Source: Planctomycetota bacterium
GTDB taxonomy: Bacteria > Planctomycetota > Planctomycetia > Planctomycetales > Planctomycetaceae
DNA: 37,195 nucleotides
Assembly: GCA_018242565.1 (NCBI GenBank)
Contig: JAFEBR010000055.1
Span: forward strand, 1 to 37,195
Reading direction: 5' to 3'
The notes beneath the pieces were generated by a model. It searched no databases. It saw only the letters and a program-made list of their open reading frames with translations, and was not told where the DNA came from. A program made the translations under genes and the position numbers. Below are positions 33,760-37,195 of the stretch, one piece after another; within the stretch, counting starts at the first letter, position 1, and each line of letters starts with the position of its first letter.

Positions 33760-34944
33760 ATGTCACCCACTGATTCACTCTGGCTGTCGACCCTGTCGGC
33801 CGGCGATCGCCAAGAACTCACAACTCTGCCCCAGGCTGAATTGCTGCCGACTCCCGATGTTCTGGTCGTGGGTGCCGGAATCGTCGGTCTGGCTACGGCA
33901 TATTACCTCGCCGAGCAGGGCGCGAAAGTCCAGGTGATCGAAGCCGAGTCCATCGCGGCAGGCGCCAGTGGTACCAACGCAGGCGGTGTCTGGCCCAATG
34001 ATCAGGGCCCAGCCCACGGCCCAGGGTTCCAGGATCTGGCCTTCATGAGCCGTGATCTGTGGGGCCGGTTATCGCTCCGGCCAGGTTTCGAACTCGACTG
34101 GCGCGTGAATGGTTTTCTCAACGTGAATCCCGAGCGATTTCGTCCATCGGCCGCGGAGGTCGCGACGACGTATCAGAATCAGGGTTACACGGTGCACGCG
34201 GTGGACAGCGAGCAGGTGGCGCGCCTCGAACCGCAGTTGCGGCCAGGTCTGGCCGCTGGTCTGCACTACCCTTCCGAAGCCCATCTGCATCCGGTCAAGG
34301 CGGCGCTGTCGTTTGCCCGGGCGATCCGCGCGCGAGGTAGTCGTATCGCGTGCGGCGTTTCGGCCGTGGCGGGCACTTGCGAGGGGAATCGACTGACCGC
34401 CGTCGAGACCAGCGGCGGGCGCTGCACCCCCCGGTTCGTCGTCTCGGCGACCGGTTGGACGACCGCCTGGATGGCGCCATTTGCAGGCGCGTTGCCTCCA
34501 CTGCGGCCAGTCGGTGGCCAACTGCTCGCGAGCGCCCCACAACCACCCGTCTTGAAAGGGACGGTCGCCGGCGACTATCTGATCCTGCAGTTGCGCACCG
34601 GCGAAATCGTGACCGGGGGGACCCTGCGCGAATCAGCCGACCTGGCACCCGACCCGGAATTGACGAAAAAGATCGCCGCGGCAGCGCGGGACCTCATTCC
34701 CGCCTTACGCCACGTGGAATTCAACCGCGTCTGGTGTGGGCTCCGCTCGGCGACTCCGGATGGCCTGCCAGTGATCGATCGCCTGCCCACTGTTGGCAAC
34801 CTGTTCCTGGCTTCGGGCCATTTTCGCAATGGTGTGTTGCTGGCCCCCGCCACGGGCAAACTGCTCAGCGAGTGGATTCATCAGGACACCCAGCCTGCTG
34901 AGCTGGTTCCGTTTGGGGCCGATCGCTTCCCGGCCCGGGCCTGA
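33760..34944 (+). CDS. DAO-family FAD-dependent oxidoreductase
   Basis: The 394-residue protein has the FAD-binding Rossmann motif VVGAGIVGLATAYYL (about 36-50) with the acidic end of the second strand (VIEAES). It also has GASGTNAGGVWP. Near the C-terminus are the DAO features RSATPDGLPVIDRLP and GHFRNGVLLAPATGKLLSEW. This matches glycine oxidase/ThiO, sarcosine oxidase and D-amino acid dehydrogenase relatives. It should oxidise an amine or amino acid with FAD in the cytoplasm. The substrate cannot be decided. No thi genes are near, which argues little for a thiamine role. Confidence 0.88.
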   Translation: MSPTDSLWLSTLSAGDRQELTTLPQAELLPTPDVLVVGAGIVGLATAYYLAEQGAKVQVIEAESIAAGASGTNAGGVWPNDQGPAHGPGFQDLAFMSRDLWGRLSLRPGFELDWRVNGFLNVNPERFRPSAAEVATTYQNQGYTVHAVDSEQVARLEPQLRPGLAAGLHYPSEAHLHPVKAALSFARAIRARGSRIACGVSAVAGTCEGNRLTAVETSGGRCTPRFVVSATGWTTAWMAPFAGALPPLRPVGGQLLASAPQPPVLKGTVAGDYLILQLRTGEIVTGGTLRESADLAPDPELTKKIAAAARDLIPALRHVEFNRVWCGLRSATPDGLPVIDRLPTVGNLFLASGHFRNGVLLAPATGKLLSEWIHQDTQPAELVPFGADRFPARA

Positions 34945-34979
34945 TCGCATCGCGCAGCACCGAAGGGGCACACCCCAAA

Positions 34980-35009
34980 TCGGCAGCGACCAGAGGGTGT
35001 GATACAATG
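34980..35009 (+). promoter_or_regulatory. Candidate promoter for the Ppx/GppA gene
   Basis: TCGGCA (34980-34985) and an extended -10 TGATACAAT (-10 hexamer 35004-35009) are 18 bases apart. Transcription would start near 35016, after a possible in-frame start at 34999, which supports the ATG at 35074 as the start. Confidence 0.5.
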
Positions 35010-35073
35010 GTCCCGAACAAACGGATTCAACAGCCTGAGTCGGCACACTGCCTCGCGGGAAAGAGGGCGTATG

Positions 35074-36711
35074 ATGGAGCACACACCACACCAGGGACCG
35101 GAGGCGACCACGGACAGCCCTATGCCACCCAGCCGTGGGGAACACACGGTCGGGTTCATTGACCTCGGGACAAATTCCGTACGACTGCTGCTCGTGCGGA
35201 TGAATCCCAACCACTCGTACACTGTGCTCAGCGAGCAGAAAGAAACGGTACGGCTGGGGGAAGGCGAATTTCGCAGTAATACCCTGCAGCCCGAAGCCAT
35301 GCGGCGGGCCGGCCTCGTCTGTGCGCGTTTCGCGGAATTTGCCCGCGCCCGCGGCGCGACCGATGTCGTCGCCGTCGCCACCTCGGCCACCCGCGAAGCC
35401 GAGAACCGTGCCGCGTTCGTCCGCCATCTGCGCCATGTGGCCAACATCGACGTGCGCGTGATCTCGGGTAAAGAGGAAGCCCGCCTCATTTACCTGGGGG
35501 TTTCCAGCGGCAGCAACATCGGCAACCGCCAGACGCTGTTTATCGATATCGGCGGCGGCAGCACAGAAACCATTGTGGGTGACCAGAAAGAACACACGTT
35601 TCTCGATTCGATGAAACTGGGGGCGATCCGCCTGACGACCAGGTTCTTCCGCCCCGGCGAGACAGGCCCCGTTTCGCCCGCCCACTACGCCCGAATTCAG
35701 CGCTATGTCAGCACCCGCACTGTGCGAACGCTGGAACGTCTGCGGAATTTCAAAATCGAACAGACGATCGCCAGTTCCGGCACGGCGATGAACCTGGCCG
35801 AAATCGTGATGCGGCGGGAACACAAACGGGGTCTCGCCCGGGGAGACGTCGTCACCCGCGCCCAGTTGCGCAGTGCGATCCAGATGCTCTGCGACTTGCC
35901 GCTGGAACGCCGACGGGAAATCCCCGGCATCAATCCCGACCGGGCCGACATCATCATCTCGGGCGCGGCCATTCTGGAAACTCTGATCCAGGAACTCGAT
36001 CTGCCGGGCTTTGGTATCAGCGAACGCGGTCTGCGTGAGGGACTGCCGATCGACTATCTGTCACGTGCTGACAACGCCCACCTGTTTGAACAGACATCCT
36101 TTCGCGAACGCTCGGTATTGGAATTAGGCCGGCGGTGTGGCTTCGACGAGCCCCACGCGCGACAGGTGGTGCGCATCGCCTGGGAACTTTTCGACTCGGC
36201 CCGTTCGGCCGGCTTGCACAACCTGGGAAGCTGGGAACGCGAACTGCTCGAACATGCCTGCTTACTGCACGACGTGGGGGCGTTCGTCTCGTATTCCAAT
36301 CATCGTTCGCACTCTTACTATTTGATTCGCAACGCCGACCTGCTGGGTTTCGACCAGACCGAAATCTCGATCATCGCCGCAGTGGCTCTGTTCCATCACA
36401 AGGCACTGCCCCGGCTGAAACACCCGGAATTCGCCGAACTCGATAAACGGGCCCGCGACATCGTCCGCATTCTGTGCCTGTTCCTGCGGATCGCCGAGAG
36501 CCTGGACCGGACCCACCTGCAGGCCCTTTCGAGCGTGCGACTGCGACTGGGCAAGAAAAAGAAGAAGGTCTTTCTGGATCTGACACCCAACCGCGATTGC
36601 CATCTGGAACTCTGGGAAGTCCGCACTCACGAACGGGCCTTCGAAACGGTGTTCGGCCGCAAGCTGGCGATTCACTTGCTCGAAAACGATGCGTCCCCCG
36701 CTCCGAGTTGA
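35074..36711 (+). CDS. Ppx/GppA-type exopolyphosphatase with HD-like C-terminal domain
   Basis: The protein has 545 residues from the ATG at 35074; GAGGG lies six bases upstream, and an ATG at 35071 is also possible. The actin-like Ppx/GppA core has VGFIDLGTNSVRLLL (26-40), the phosphate loop ATSATREAENR, GKEEARLIYLGV and LFIDIGGGSTE. A C-terminal HD-type region follows, with HACLLHDVG and later FHHKALP. These enzymes remove phosphate from polyphosphate or convert pppGpp to ppGpp. Sequence alone cannot separate the two activities. It probably has its own promoter. Confidence 0.93.
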   Translation: MEHTPHQGPEATTDSPMPPSRGEHTVGFIDLGTNSVRLLLVRMNPNHSYTVLSEQKETVRLGEGEFRSNTLQPEAMRRAGLVCARFAEFARARGATDVVAVATSATREAENRAAFVRHLRHVANIDVRVISGKEEARLIYLGVSSGSNIGNRQTLFIDIGGGSTETIVGDQKEHTFLDSMKLGAIRLTTRFFRPGETGPVSPAHYARIQRYVSTRTVRTLERLRNFKIEQTIASSGTAMNLAEIVMRREHKRGLARGDVVTRAQLRSAIQMLCDLPLERRREIPGINPDRADIIISGAAILETLIQELDLPGFGISERGLREGLPIDYLSRADNAHLFEQTSFRERSVLELGRRCGFDEPHARQVVRIAWELFDSARSAGLHNLGSWERELLEHACLLHDVGAFVSYSNHRSHSYYLIRNADLLGFDQTEISIIAAVALFHHKALPRLKHPEFAELDKRARDIVRILCLFLRIAESLDRTHLQALSSVRLRLGKKKKKVFLDLTPNRDCHLELWEVRTHERAFETVFGRKLAIHLLENDASPAPS

Positions 36712-36825
36712 GCGACGCAGGCCGGGATTGTCGCGCAGCACGCAACCGATGGTAACGTATCCGGTCGGTTCGGAAGCGGGGGGAACCGCGGATGACCCGG
36801 ATAAAAAAGTTACTGTGCAGGCTAC

Positions 36826-37195
36826 ACTGTGGAACGGAAGCTACATCCCTGACAGAGAACAATCTGTGCAAATCTGTGGATCACCTTCTTTCGTTTTTCG
36901 TGGCCGTGTCGGGAGACCTGAGCCGAACGAGTGCCGGCGGAGAGCGATTCTGTCCACCGAGGCGTTGAATCCGGAACTAAAAAAAGCGGCAGCCGGGCGG
37001 CCGCACTCCAAAATTGGTTGTCGGGCCGGCTGAACTGTGGAACGGAAGCAATATCCGTGACGGAAAACAATCTGTGTCAATCTGTGCAAATCTGTGGATC
37101 ACGTTCTTTCGTTTTTCGGGGCCGTGTCGGGAGGCCTGAGCCGAATTAGTGCCGGCGGAAAGCGATTCTGTCCACCGAGGCGTTGAATCCGGAAC
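36826..37195. repeat. Two copies of a 150-160 bp non-coding repeat
   Basis: Positions 36826-36977 and 37034-37195 align with an offset of 208 bases at the left and 218 at the right. The difference is a 10-base insertion in the second copy, an extra AATCTGTG phrase. Each copy runs from ACTGTGGAACGGAAGC through CAAATCTGTGGATCAC and TTCTTTCGTTTTTCG to a final GTTGAATCCGGAAC. The second ends at the window edge and the array may go on. The 56 bases between are different and include a GC-rich palindromic stretch. No gene was seen after 36711. Confidence 0.85.

Overview
This window most likely comes from a planctomycete chromosome, with a GC-rich sequence of roughly 60 percent. Several signs point there: many secreted proteins of families common in Planctomycetota (ThuA-like, YHS-like, leucine-rich repeat, PQQ-propeller and multiheme cytochrome proteins), a bacterial formyltransferase of the tetrahydromethanopterin C1 pathway, frequent GTG and TTG starts, and short or weak operons on both strands. 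I cannot name a genus. The content looks chromosomal and mostly core. I see no phage, transposase, integrase, CRISPR array or tRNA.

Layout, left to right. 1-466: nearly two tandem copies of a 273-bp non-coding repeat. 554-5945 (+): octaheme cytochrome, a beta-hydroxyacid dehydrogenase overlapping dapA, and a GspE/PilB-like protein whose nucleotide-binding motifs are degenerate. 6227-8952: a GT-C type membrane glycosyltransferase convergent with a DUF3592 membrane protein. 9210-13046: moaC and a polyprenyl diphosphate synthase (+), RNase P RNA (-), an FHA protein and rsgA (+). 13048-17257: a secreted YHS-like protein (-), sppA (+) and an NtrC-type response regulator (-). 17571-21466 (-): a leucine-rich repeat protein preceded by an ECF sigma factor, a one-pass membrane protein and an HtrA-like protein that has lost all three catalytic residues. 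21898-27230 (+): exported MsrA and a very large PQQ/TPR protein. 27274-32287 (-): a GT-C-like membrane protein translationally coupled to ftr/fhcD, a ThuA-like protein and glyA. 32471-36711 (+): a BRCT-MerR-TPR fusion, a DAO-family oxidoreductase and a Ppx/GppA phosphatase. 36826-37195: two copies of another non-coding repeat.

The most promising candidate for an undescribed system is the three-gene unit at 18968-21466. An ECF sigma factor overlaps a small membrane-anchored protein without the zinc anti-sigma motif, and a secreted HtrA/PDZ pseudoprotease follows. I infer a cell-envelope signalling unit in which the dead protease acts as a sensor or chaperone. A divergent exported methionine sulfoxide reductase and a downstream secreted leucine-rich repeat protein may belong to the same response. 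Second-tier candidates are the GspE-like pseudo-ATPase and the BRCT-MerR-TPR fusion.

Limits: all family assignments come from reading motifs by eye, without database searches. Promoter calls are consensus matches only. Residue numbers are approximate and count from the start codon given for each gene.
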